Source of the DNA: Clostridia bacterium
GTDB taxonomy: Bacteria; Bacillota; UBA994; PWPR01
Direction of reading: 5' to 3'
Assembly: GCA_003557085.1 (NCBI GenBank)
Contig: PWPR01000015.1
Span: 1 to 17,500 of the forward strand
DNA: 17,500 nucleotides
The notes beneath the pieces are model-generated. The model was not told the DNA's origin, made no database searches, and worked only from the letters and a program-made list of their open reading frames with translations. Shown one piece after another: positions 1 through 7,156 of this stretch. The stretch's first letter is position 1; each line of letters opens with the position of its first letter. Position numbers and translations under genes: made by a program.

Positions 1-606
1 GACGCCCCCACCTAGGCTTATAAACCCATGCTTTACTCCACTTTTCATAAGTCTCTCAACTGTTAAATCTGCAGCATAACCTTTAGCTATTCCACCAAGA
101 TCTATACCTGATCCTTCTTTTGTAATAACTACACTCTTTTTTTCAGGATTGTAATCAAGATAATCTACATTACTAAGCTCTATGGCATGTTTAATTTGCT
201 CACTTGTAGGAATAGGGGCATCCGGATTCATAATATCCCATAGTTCTATAAGAGGATAAATTGTAATTCTAAATAAATTATTTGTTTTCTCATGATATTT
301 AATAGAAAATTCTAACACTTTAGCCAAATCATCAGAAACGGTATACTCTTCATTTTTACCTGCTTGCTGATTGATGCGATAAACTTCACTATTTGAATCT
401 GTTCTGCTCATCATGTTTTCAGTTGAAATTACTGTCTCTTCTACAATACTTCTTACATCGATATCTTCTTCTGCAAAAGCCTGATAACTTATTATTGTGT
501 TCATTGAGACAAAAGATTTATTTATATGTACTAAATTGGCCTCATCTTGTTGACATGCCACTAAAATCAGTAATGACATTAAAAATACAACTAAAACCTT
601 TTTCAT
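1..606 (-). CDS. apbE: ApbE-family FAD:protein FMN transferase (lipoprotein), 3' end outside window
   Basis: ApbE takes FMN from FAD and bonds it to a threonine of target proteins such as RnfG and RnfD, outside the cytoplasmic membrane. The visible 202 residues begin with a lipoprotein signal: MKK, a hydrophobic stretch, then LVAC with the lipid-accepting Cys at residue 18. The family landmarks follow: SVNT-like 'SMNTIISYQAF', 'SEVYRIN', 'FRITIYPLIELW', and the strongly conserved 'GIDLGGIAKGYAAD' ahead of 'ISLGGGV', where the window ends. The frame is open to base 1, so the C-terminal part lies outside. The ATG at 606 has a GAGG Shine-Dalgarno about 9 nt upstream. It is the last gene seen after rnfB, 50 nt from its stop and behind a GC-rich hairpin. 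Family assignment is firm; service to the Rnf flavoproteins is inferred from its position and family knowledge. Confidence 0.95.
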   Translation of the reverse strand, partial: MKKVLVVFLMSLLILVACQQDEANLVHINKSFVSMNTIISYQAFAEEDIDVRSIVEETVISTENMMSRTDSNSEVYRINQQAGKNEEYTVSDDLAKVLEFSIKYHEKTNNLFRITIYPLIELWDIMNPDAPIPTSEQIKHAIELSNVDYLDYNPEKKSVVITKEGSGIDLGGIAKGYAADLTVERLMKSGVKHGFISLGGGV

Positions 607-628
607 CACACTCATCCTCATTCATTTT

Positions 629-654
629 TTTGGGCGCGGTTTCCCGCGCCCAAA
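629..654 (-). promoter_or_regulatory. GC-rich intercistronic hairpin with GAAA loop between rnfB and apbE
   Basis: On the minus strand an 11-bp perfect stem (TTTGGGCGCGG paired with CCGCGCCCAAA) is closed by a GAAA tetraloop. It starts 2 nt after the rnfB stop codon. It is followed by a run of A, not U, so it is not a standard rho-independent terminator in either direction. The apbE Shine-Dalgarno lies roughly 9 nt further downstream. Likely roles are mRNA 3'-end protection of the rnf message or tuning of apbE expression; both are inference. Confidence 0.7.
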
Positions 655-656
655 GT

Positions 657-1442
657 TTATGCTTTTAATATAGTATTCATTGGACATTTCTTTTCACATA
701 AACCACAGTTTATGCATTTATCATAATTAATAACGGCTAAATTATCAACTACTATTATAGCATCAGTAGGACAATTTTTCTCGCATATCCCACACGCTAT
801 ACATCCAACAGAGCAAACAGATCTAACTATTGGCCCTTTGGCATAAGAGTTACATAATACATGAACAAACTCTCTAACAGGATCCATATATATTATATCT
901 CTTGGGCAAGCTGTAACGCATTTTTTACAACTTACACATTTATCTTCATTAACAACAGCAATTCCTTTATCATTAACATGAATTGCATCAAACTCACATA
1001 CTTTTACACAATCACCAAGACCTAAACATCCATAAGAGCATCCTTTAAATCCATTTGCAACAATATCTGCAGCTGAACAAGTTTCAATTCCTTGGTATTC
1101 AAATCTCTTTGGTGCACTAGAATTATCTCCATTACATCTTACTGTAGCAGTAATTCTGTTTTCTTGGAAACTAGCTTCTCTTCCCATAATAGCACCAATT
1201 TCAGCAGCTAACTTTGGCCCACCCACAGGACAGTCATTAATATCTGCTTCTCCTTTTGCAACTGCAGCTGCATAAGCACTACATCCAGGGTATCCACAAG
1301 CGCCACAATTTGCTCCAGGCAATATTTCCATTATTTCTTCTTCTTTTGGGTCTACTTGTACTTCAAAAGCTTTCGACGCTACAGCCAAAAGCACACCAAA
1401 AAGTATTCCTAGTGAGCCTAAACTAATTATAGCTTCTAACAT
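657..1442 (-). CDS. rnfB: Rnf complex subunit RnfB, multi-cluster ferredoxin protein
   Basis: RnfB is the cytoplasmic iron-sulfur subunit thought to exchange electrons with ferredoxin. Of 261 residues, about 1-25 form a single hydrophobic anchor. Next is the Fe-S domain with Cys46, 49, 54 and 71 (CGACGYPGC then CP). The C-terminal half carries one atypical motif, Cys135/139/145/149 (CSYGCLGLGDCVKVC), then three CxxCxxC-type motifs at Cys169/172/175/179, 214/217/220/224 and 243/246/249/253. These suggest about five [4Fe-4S] clusters, the multi-cluster form known from clostridial Rnf and longer than the proteobacterial subunit. The ATG has an upstream GGTGAGGTGAG ribosome site and follows the rnfA stop by 15 nt. 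The protein ends shortly after the last cluster. Identification is firm; the cluster count is inferred from cysteine spacing. Confidence 0.97.
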   Translation of the reverse strand: MLEAIISLGSLGILFGVLLAVASKAFEVQVDPKEEEIMEILPGANCGACGYPGCSAYAAAVAKGEADINDCPVGGPKLAAEIGAIMGREASFQENRITATVRCNGDNSSAPKRFEYQGIETCSAADIVANGFKGCSYGCLGLGDCVKVCEFDAIHVNDKGIAVVNEDKCVSCKKCVTACPRDIIYMDPVREFVHVLCNSYAKGPIVRSVCSVGCIACGICEKNCPTDAIIVVDNLAVINYDKCINCGLCEKKCPMNTILKA

Positions 1443-1457
1443 ATTCTCACCTCACCT

Positions 1458-2036
1458 TTAAAAGAATCCTTGAAAACCAGTGAATGCCAAAGCAATTATG
1501 CCTGCTGAAATTAATACAATAGGCAATCCGTCAAAAGCTTTTGGCAGCTCATACTCTTCAAGACTCTCTCTAATTCCGGCTAATAAAACAAGTGCTAATG
1601 TGAAACCAATTGCTGCTCCAATTCCACTAAAAACAGACTCTACTAGACCATATTCTGACCTAACATTTAGTAATGCTACACCTAAAACAGCACAATTTGT
1701 TGTTATTAGTGGTAAAAATACCCCTAATGCCTTATATAATGTTGGGCTACTTTTCTTAATGAACATTTCTACTAATTGTACTAATGTTGCTACTACCAAT
1801 ATAAACATTATAGTTTGTAAGTACTCTAAACTGAAAGCTTCTAAGATATATACCTGAATAGCCCAAGTTACAGCTGAGGCCATTGCCATTACAAAAGTAA
1901 CAGCAGCACCCATACCCAAAGAGGTTTCAACTTTGTTTGAAACACCTAAAAAAGGACAAATACCTAATAACTGTTTGAAAACAAAGTTATTGATGATTGC
2001 AGCGCTAGCCACGATTACTAATATATTTGTTATCAT
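1458..2036 (-). CDS. rnfA: Rnf complex membrane subunit RnfA
   Basis: RnfA is a 192-residue integral membrane protein with about six hydrophobic segments. With its homologue RnfE it forms the central ion- and electron-conducting core. The conserved half-motifs 'NNFVFKQLLGICPFLGVS' (Cys27) and 'LPLITTNCAVLG' (Cys115) are present. In solved Nqr/Rnf structures the equivalent cysteines, together with those of RnfE, hold an intramembrane [2Fe-2S] cluster, so both ligands appear intact. The start ATG overlaps the rnfE stop as ATGA, and a GGAGG lies in the rnfE 3' end, indicating translational coupling. Length and sequence are normal for the family. Confidence 0.97.
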   Translation of the reverse strand: MITNILVIVASAAIINNFVFKQLLGICPFLGVSNKVETSLGMGAAVTFVMAMASAVTWAIQVYILEAFSLEYLQTIMFILVVATLVQLVEMFIKKSSPTLYKALGVFLPLITTNCAVLGVALLNVRSEYGLVESVFSGIGAAIGFTLALVLLAGIRESLEEYELPKAFDGLPIVLISAGIIALAFTGFQGFF

Positions 2037-2641
2037 GCTCTGCTACCTCCTTTTTTAGTTATCTCCACCCATTTTATGAATGCCAACATTAACCCTAGGG
2101 CAATAAATGCACCGCTTGATTGTGTCATTACTCTAAGTGGTATGAAATTTGGTAAAATAGTAAATTCAAAAATAGTACCATTACCTAAAATTTCTCTAAA
2201 AGCTGCTAAACTTGTTATTGCTAAAGTAAAGCCTAGACCCATACCTAATGCATCGCCTACTGCTCTTCCAAGACTATTTTTTGAAGCCATTGCTTCAGCT
2301 CTTTGGAGTATTAAACAATTCACTACTATTAATGGAATAAAAACACCCAGTGCATCATGTAGTCCTGGAAAAAATGCATTCATAAGCATATCTACCAAGG
2401 TTACAAAAGTTGCAATAATTACTATGAATGATGGTATCCTTACTTCATTAGGAATAACTTTTCTCAGTAATGAAATTACAATGTTTGAGCCAAGTAATAC
2501 AAAAGTAGTTGCTAATCCCATTCCAATACCATTTATTGCTGTTGTAGTAATACCAAGGGCTGGACACATTCCCAACAACATTACAAATACTGGATTTTCA
2601 GTAATGATTCCATTCTTAATGTCTTTTAAGAAGTTCTCCAT
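2033..2641 (-). CDS. rnfE: Rnf complex membrane subunit RnfE
   Basis: RnfE is the second half of the RnfA/RnfE membrane pair: 202 residues, about six transmembrane segments, inverted in topology relative to RnfA. The matching motifs are 'NPVFVMLLGMCPALG' (Cys26) and 'FIPLIVVNCLIL' (Cys109), the predicted [2Fe-2S] ligands shared with RnfA. I place the start at the ATG at 2641. It overlaps the rnfG stop (TAATG) and has AAAGGAG about 10 nt upstream, and the protein then begins MENFLKD as expected for the family. The frame could open earlier at a TTG at 2668, but that would add nine residues read from the ribosome site itself. The C-terminus overlaps rnfA by 4 nt. Confidence 0.96.
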   Translation of the reverse strand: MENFLKDIKNGIITENPVFVMLLGMCPALGITTTAINGIGMGLATTFVLLGSNIVISLLRKVIPNEVRIPSFIVIIATFVTLVDMLMNAFFPGLHDALGVFIPLIVVNCLILQRAEAMASKNSLGRAVGDALGMGLGFTLAITSLAAFREILGNGTIFEFTILPNFIPLRVMTQSSGAFIALGLMLAFIKWVEITKKGGSRA

Positions 2642-4092
2642 TATTGTCCTGCTCCTTTCTGTATACAACTTTTAAATGTATCAGCACTAGCTATAACAGC
2701 ATCATTAGCAGCTGTAGAAGTTACAGTTGCACCTGATAAAACATCAATGTCATCTCCAGGATTAAAAACGCTCTCATTTAAGCTCTTACCAATATATTGA
2801 TCAGTAAACCAATCTTCTTCTAATATTCTATCACCATAACTTGGTGTATCATTCTGACTTAGAATGACAACATTTTTAATTATACCTGTAAGGTCTGCAA
2901 AAAGTAATACTTCAATATCACTTTGTAATCCTCTCTTAGAGCTAAATATAGCATATGTGCGAACTTCATTATCTAAAATAGCAGCATACAAAGCACCACT
3001 ACCAGCAGGACAGTTCTCAAAAGTATACTCCTCGCTAAAATACTCTCTTAATATGGCTATCTTATCTGGATCATCTTCTTCGCTAGGTTTTGCTGCTGCA
3101 CTGCCTTCGATAAAAAGTTCTATCCATTTGCTAGCAGCGTTTCTAATAGATTCAGCCGCACCCATTGAAGTGATTGTAGCACCCACTATTTTATCGATTG
3201 TATCATCAATCTCAAAACGATCATCAGTAAGACTCATGCCTTTAAATTGGTCTAAAAATTCTGGCTCTGTTTCTACTCTATCACCATATCCTGGGGTATC
3301 TACAATACTTACAACTGCTATTTCTTCTATAACACCATCTTCATCAACTATAGTCAACAACTGCACTGGACCATTTAGGCCTCTGCCTTCGGAAACTAGT
3401 GCATATGAAACAACATTACCTTCTTTCATAATAGTATAATAAAGATGTTGACCACCTTCTATCTCATATCCAAACTCATCTGCATCAGGCCTTACTTCAT
3501 TAAGAATAGCAAATATTTCTTCTCTTTCTCTCTCAAGAAGTTCATCTTCCATACCTTCCATAAAGTTGAGCATGAAGTACTCTGCACCTCTTTGAACTGC
3601 CCTATTTGCAGCGTCTGAAGTTACAGTTGCACCTGCTAAAGCTGTGATATCTGTACCCATTGTAAAGCTTGATTCTATTAAATTCTTAGAAATATACTGT
3701 TCTAAGAATTCTGGCTCAGTTTCGATTCTATCTCCATACCCTGGCGTTTCAGAGTGATTTAGAACTGATACTGCCTCGATATTCCCATCCATATCTGCAA
3801 CTAGTATCAATCTCACTGGACCACCGAAACCACTTGATTCAATAGGGATTGCTACATAAGCGACTCTTCCACCTTTAATTATTTCATAGTAAATTATTCT
3901 ATCATTATCATCAGTAACAATCTCAAAATCGTCTGCATCAGGAACTAAGTCTCTTAACATCCCAACCGCAGCTTCTTTTTCTCTTTCATCAATAATTGGT
4001 CCAGCAATTTCATTGAATACATAAGATAAAGACAAAGCTGATACTACACATATAATTGTTAATACACCTACTAGTCTTATAGCTTTTGGCAT
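2641..4092 (-). CDS. rnfG: RnfG with three tandem FMN-binding domains
   Basis: RnfG normally has one transmembrane helix and one outer-face FMN-binding domain (about 190-210 residues). FMN is bonded to a Thr by ApbE. This protein has 483 residues: an anchor at about 8-26, then three FMN-binding domains at roughly 33-180, 183-330 and 341-478. The [ED]TP[GS]YGDR motif sits at 115-122, 265-272 and 415-422. The GAT flavin site has its Thr at 156, 306 and 456. Both motifs repeat at exactly 150 residues. Only the third domain has the full DxxSGAT pattern (DVLSGAT); the first reads TALAGAT and the second DKIVGAT. Domain 3 has weaker glycine conservation elsewhere and holds the only two extracytoplasmic cysteines (361, 476). 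The chain is very acidic, about 90 Asp/Glu against about 35 Lys/Arg by hand count. The start ATG overlaps the rnfD stop (TAATG) behind GGAGGTG. Identity as RnfG rests on position and family; three bound FMN groups are inferred. Confidence 0.95.
   Translation of the reverse strand: MPKAIRLVGVLTIICVVSALSLSYVFNEIAGPIIDEREKEAAVGMLRDLVPDADDFEIVTDDNDRIIYYEIIKGGRVAYVAIPIESSGFGGPVRLILVADMDGNIEAVSVLNHSETPGYGDRIETEPEFLEQYISKNLIESSFTMGTDITALAGATVTSDAANRAVQRGAEYFMLNFMEGMEDELLEREREEIFAILNEVRPDADEFGYEIEGGQHLYYTIMKEGNVVSYALVSEGRGLNGPVQLLTIVDEDGVIEEIAVVSIVDTPGYGDRVETEPEFLDQFKGMSLTDDRFEIDDTIDKIVGATITSMGAAESIRNAASKWIELFIEGSAAAKPSEEDDPDKIAILREYFSEEYTFENCPAGSGALYAAILDNEVRTYAIFSSKRGLQSDIEVLLFADLTGIIKNVVILSQNDTPSYGDRILEEDWFTDQYIGKSLNESVFNPGDDIDVLSGATVTSTAANDAVIASADTFKSCIQKGAGQ
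2644..3996 (-). repeat. Three in-frame FMN-domain repeats inside rnfG (about 450 bp period)
   Basis: Three protein-level repeats occupy approximately 3996-3547, 3546-3097 and 3096-2644. The conserved E/D-T-P codons begin at 3750, 3300 and 2850, and the flavin-site Thr codons at 3627, 3177 and 2727, spaced exactly 450 bp apart. Domains 1 and 2 also share the string ETEPEFL after the DR. At DNA level the copies have diverged widely, so this is an old triplication rather than a recent or unstable duplication. Confidence 0.9.
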
Positions 4093-5000
4093 TATTTAGC
4101 ACCTCCAAACAATCGAGGTTTTATGTATCTGTCTATTAATGGAGTCGTCGAGTTCATTAACAAAATGGCAAACATAACACCTTCATTTAGTGCTCCAAAC
4201 TGTCTTATCAAAGCAGTAATTAAACCACAACCTATACCAAAGATAACTTGTCCTCTGCGTGATATTGGAGAAGTAGTCATATCAGTTGCCATGAAGATTG
4301 CTCCATACATTAATCCACCTGCAATTAGTGAGTAAATTGGATCTACACCAAAAATAAATGATAAAATGGCTACTGTACCTAAGTAACTTAAAGGAATATG
4401 TAGTGTAATATGCTTTCTAAATAATAAATAAACTGCACCGATTAGAATTGCTAAAGCAGAAGTTTCTCCAATTGCTCCGCCAATCATTCCAAGAAACATT
4501 GGCATATACTCTGAAGTCATTGTTGCTAAAGGAGTAGCACCTACTACAGCATCTAAAGGATGTAGCCATTGTGTCATTTGCACTGGGAATGAAGCCACCA
4601 GTACAGCTCTTCCAACAAGTGCTGGATTAAAAGTATTCTGACCAATTCCTCCAAAAGCATATTTACCTAGAAAAATCGCTACAAAAGAACCTAAAGCCAT
4701 CATCCATAATGGTAATAAAGGTGAAACTATATGTGCTAAGATTAAACCAGTAACAGCTGCACTTCCATCACCATAAATTTTCTTAAAAACTACACCTAAA
4801 CCGTTTCTTCTATTAAGCAGAAATGATTCGGTCAACATTGCTACTAGCATACTTGTTAGCATCAAAACTAAAGCTCTCATTCCAAAATATGCAATTGCAG
4901 CAAAACTGACTGGTGCTAAGGCAATTATCACATCTGTCATAACGCCTCTTGTTGTTTGTCTTGTCCTAAAGTGAGGACTATGCGTAACTAAGAATTCCAT
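4092..5000 (-). CDS. rnfD: Rnf complex membrane flavoprotein RnfD
   Basis: RnfD is a polytopic membrane subunit of 302 residues that carries covalent FMN on the outer face and is related to NqrB. Visible landmarks are the FGGIGQNTFNPALVGR stretch (about 116-131) and the flavin-attachment segment DAVVGATPLAT, with Thr156 as predicted acceptor. The residue before GAT is Val, where Ser or Thr is commoner; the same VGAT form occurs in the second RnfG domain. The C-terminal GGLMYGAIFMATDMTTSPI is also typical. AGGAGGGGG precedes the ATG, and the gene starts 13 nt after the rnfC stop. Its stop overlaps the rnfG start. Length is slightly short of proteobacterial homologues but normal for Clostridia. 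Confidence 0.97.
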   Translation of the reverse strand: MEFLVTHSPHFRTRQTTRGVMTDVIIALAPVSFAAIAYFGMRALVLMLTSMLVAMLTESFLLNRRNGLGVVFKKIYGDGSAAVTGLILAHIVSPLLPLWMMALGSFVAIFLGKYAFGGIGQNTFNPALVGRAVLVASFPVQMTQWLHPLDAVVGATPLATMTSEYMPMFLGMIGGAIGETSALAILIGAVYLLFRKHITLHIPLSYLGTVAILSFIFGVDPIYSLIAGGLMYGAIFMATDMTTSPISRRGQVIFGIGCGLITALIRQFGALNEGVMFAILLMNSTTPLIDRYIKPRLFGGAK

Positions 5001-5013
5001 ATATATCCCCCTC

Positions 5014-6327
5014 CTAATCGTTCAGTAGCGCTCTTGCAGCATTCTTAGCGCTTACAATCGATTGGACCAAGTGACGATGTGCAGGGCATATATATGCACA
5101 ACTACTACACTCAATACAATCCATAACATCATATTCAATAGCTTTTTCTATTTCATTTAAGCGCCCGAGCTGATCAAGTTTGCTTGGAACTAAGTTTATG
5201 GGACAAACATCTAAACACCTACTGCATCTAATGCATGCAGACTCTGGGGTAGTGTCGACCTCATTATCTGTTAGTGCAATAATACCTGAGGATCTTTTAT
5301 CTATGGGAAAATCTAGTTTATACTGTGCATATCCTGTCATAGGTGCACCACTTATAATTTTAACTACATTTTCTTTAATTCCATCACAGTACTCAATTAT
5401 ATCACCTACACTTGTGCCATATCTAACCATAAGGTTCTTAGGAGTATGTATTCCTTGTCCACTTACGGTGATTACTCTTTCTACACTTGGTAACCCAGTT
5501 CTTACTGCCTCAGCGACACTATAAGCAGTATGAATATTATTGACAATAACACCAACATGCATTGGGAGTTTTCCAGAGGGAACCTCTCTTTTAAGAACAG
5601 CATCTATCAGCTGCTTTTCTCCACCTTGTGGGTACTTAGTCTTTAATATGGCAACTTCAATGTCATCATAATCTTTTGTTAGTTTCTCCATATTTTTAAT
5701 AGCATCTGGCTTATTATTCTCAATTGCTATGATACCTTTTTTTACATTAACTGCTTTCATCATAGCTCTTAATCCATAGATTACTTTTTCTCCCTCTTCA
5801 ACTATAAGTCTATGATCACATGTTAAATATGGTTCACATTCAGCACCATTTAATAAAATTGTATCTACTTTCACATCATTAGGAAGCGTGTACTTAACAT
5901 GAGTTGGAAAACCTGCACCGCCCATTCCCACTATTCCTGCTTCTCTAATAATCTCTACAATTTCCTTTGCTTCTATTTCTTCTAACTGTCTATTTAGTGG
6001 ATCATTTATCCACTCATCCAATCCATCACTTTCAATCTCTACACATGTCACCAACTTTCCACTAGCAACTTCAACATCAGATATTTTCTTAATAACACCT
6101 GAAATGCTAGAAAAAATTGGTGATGAAACGAATCCACCCATCTCAGCAATCATTTGCCCCACTTTAACTTCTTCCCGCACCTTAACTAAAGGTTTGCATG
6201 GCGCACCAATATGCTGGACTAAGGGTATCAAAACAGACTTTGGCAAAGGCAATTTTTCTATGCTTTTGTCCTTTGAAAGTTCTTTGTGCTCTGGAGGATG
6301 TATACCTCCTTTAAAAGTTACAGCCAC
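5014..6327 (-). CDS. rnfC: Rnf complex NADH-side subunit RnfC
   Basis: RnfC is the peripheral cytoplasmic subunit that handles NAD(H) through FMN and passes electrons through two [4Fe-4S] clusters. Its 437 residues show the N-terminal GGIHPPEHK motif, a barrel-sandwich region (about 30-100), the nucleotide/FMN-binding GMGGAGFPT at 134-142, LNGAECEPYL at 159-168 and KYPQGGEKQL at 231-240. Two cluster motifs follow at Cys365/368/371/375 and Cys404/407/410/414. The C-terminus ends soon after the second cluster, without the long Ala/Lys-rich tail of E. coli RsxC. The start is a GTG, with AGGGGG about 7 nt upstream. It is the first gene of the rnf cluster, 43 nt after rnhB. In that gap I see AT-rich sequence and no convincing promoter or terminator. 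Confidence 0.97.
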   Translation of the reverse strand: MAVTFKGGIHPPEHKELSKDKSIEKLPLPKSVLIPLVQHIGAPCKPLVKVREEVKVGQMIAEMGGFVSSPIFSSISGVIKKISDVEVASGKLVTCVEIESDGLDEWINDPLNRQLEEIEAKEIVEIIREAGIVGMGGAGFPTHVKYTLPNDVKVDTILLNGAECEPYLTCDHRLIVEEGEKVIYGLRAMMKAVNVKKGIIAIENNKPDAIKNMEKLTKDYDDIEVAILKTKYPQGGEKQLIDAVLKREVPSGKLPMHVGVIVNNIHTAYSVAEAVRTGLPSVERVITVSGQGIHTPKNLMVRYGTSVGDIIEYCDGIKENVVKIISGAPMTGYAQYKLDFPIDKRSSGIIALTDNEVDTTPESACIRCSRCLDVCPINLVPSKLDQLGRLNEIEKAIEYDVMDCIECSSCAYICPAHRHLVQSIVSAKNAARALLND

Positions 6328-6370
6328 CCTTATTCCCCCTAAAATTAATTTATTAAATCAAAATAAAAAA

Positions 6371-7156
6371 CTAAATTATATTATCTAAGAAGCTCCTTCT
6401 ATGTATCTTACAAGGTCCATATTTTCTAATTAGTTCAATATGTTCCTTGGTTCCATATCCTTTGTGCTTAGAAAATTTATATAATGGATATTTTTTATCA
6501 TACTCTTCCATGATTTTGTCTCTATACACCTTAGCTATAATTGAAGCTGCAGCGATCACCCTAACTCTTTCATCACCTTTTTGGTATAGAGATTGCTCTA
6601 GCTGTATATTTGGAATCTTAATATTTCCATCTACTAAAACTATATCTACTTTTGTTTCTAACCTATTGATGCTTTCACTCATAGCACTTAGTGTAGCAGA
6701 TAAGATATTATCTGTATCAATTTGACTTGAATCCCTAATAGAGATAGAAACTTCACTAGCATTTTTTATTATATACTCATATATTTCGTTTCTTGCCTTA
6801 GCAGAGAGTTTTTTTGAGTCATTATAATACTCATTGATATTAAAACTATCTAAAACTACTGCAGCGACTACAACTGGTCCAGCTAAAGGACCTCTTCCAG
6901 CCTCATCAACTCCAGCTATATTGGTAAAGCCTTTAGCAAGTAATTTTTTTTCAATCTCATACATTTTAATATTGTGCTCTTGTGTCTCTCTTATTTTTTT
7001 TAATCTTCCCTTTTCCCTATTTAAAAGTTTTTGAACTCCTAATCTAGAGTCATTCTCTAAGCAAGACAATAATAATAAAAAATCATTCTTATCTCTATTC
7101 TTGCTTATAATTTTATCTAATTCTGATATGGTAAATTCGCTTGTATTAGTAATCAC
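6371..7156 (-). CDS. rnhB: Ribonuclease HII
   Basis: RNase HII cleaves RNA in RNA-DNA hybrids and removes single ribonucleotides misincorporated in DNA. The 261-residue product has the N-terminal extension of about 70 residues typical of the Bacillus enzyme. The catalytic core starts at GVDEAGRGPLAGPV (Asp84, Glu85). Further acidic residues lie in VDG (Asp176) and in AAASIIAKVYRD (Asp213), so the DEDD set looks complete. I choose the GTG at 7156 as the start: GGAG sits 7 nt upstream, it overlaps the rbgA stop by only 11 nt, and the length then matches the family. The frame stays open to an ATG at 7204, but that would overlap rbgA by 59 nt. No terminator hairpin follows. Confidence 0.96.
   Translation of the reverse strand: MITNTSEFTISELDKIISKNRDKNDFLLLLSCLENDSRLGVQKLLNREKGRLKKIRETQEHNIKMYEIEKKLLAKGFTNIAGVDEAGRGPLAGPVVVAAVVLDSFNINEYYNDSKKLSAKARNEIYEYIIKNASEVSISIRDSSQIDTDNILSATLSAMSESINRLETKVDIVLVDGNIKIPNIQLEQSLYQKGDERVRVIAAASIIAKVYRDKIMEEYDKKYPLYKFSKHKGYGTKEHIELIRKYGPCKIHRRSFLDNII

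Noticed and set aside
629..654. Rho-independent terminator after rnfB
   Set aside because: The stem is strong but the minus strand continues with A residues and the plus strand with AAAG; no T-tract on the 3' side in either direction.
393..668. Plus-strand open frame across the start of apbE
   Set aside because: It covers the apbE signal peptide, the hairpin and the rnfB stop on the other strand; Leu/Ser/Phe-rich, no ribosome site, no homology recognised.
2642..2668. Upstream TTG start for rnfE (adds MYTERSRTI)
   Set aside because: The extra residues translate the AAAGGAG ribosome site; the ATG at 2641 gives the family N-terminus and TAATG coupling.
2076..2675. Long plus-strand open frame (199 codons) opposite rnfE
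   Set aside because: It lies entirely antisense to a well-conserved membrane gene, has no recognisable motif and low-complexity composition; it is a frame shadow.
2864..3439. Plus-strand open frame (191 codons) opposite rnfG
   Set aside because: Serine-rich translation with no family resemblance, antisense to the FMN-domain repeats; explained by codon bias of rnfG.
6328..6400. Dedicated promoter for rnfC
   Set aside because: A TATAAT is present at 6375-6380, but the hexamer 17 bp upstream (CATAGA) is not a credible -35 and AT-rich DNA gives such matches by chance.
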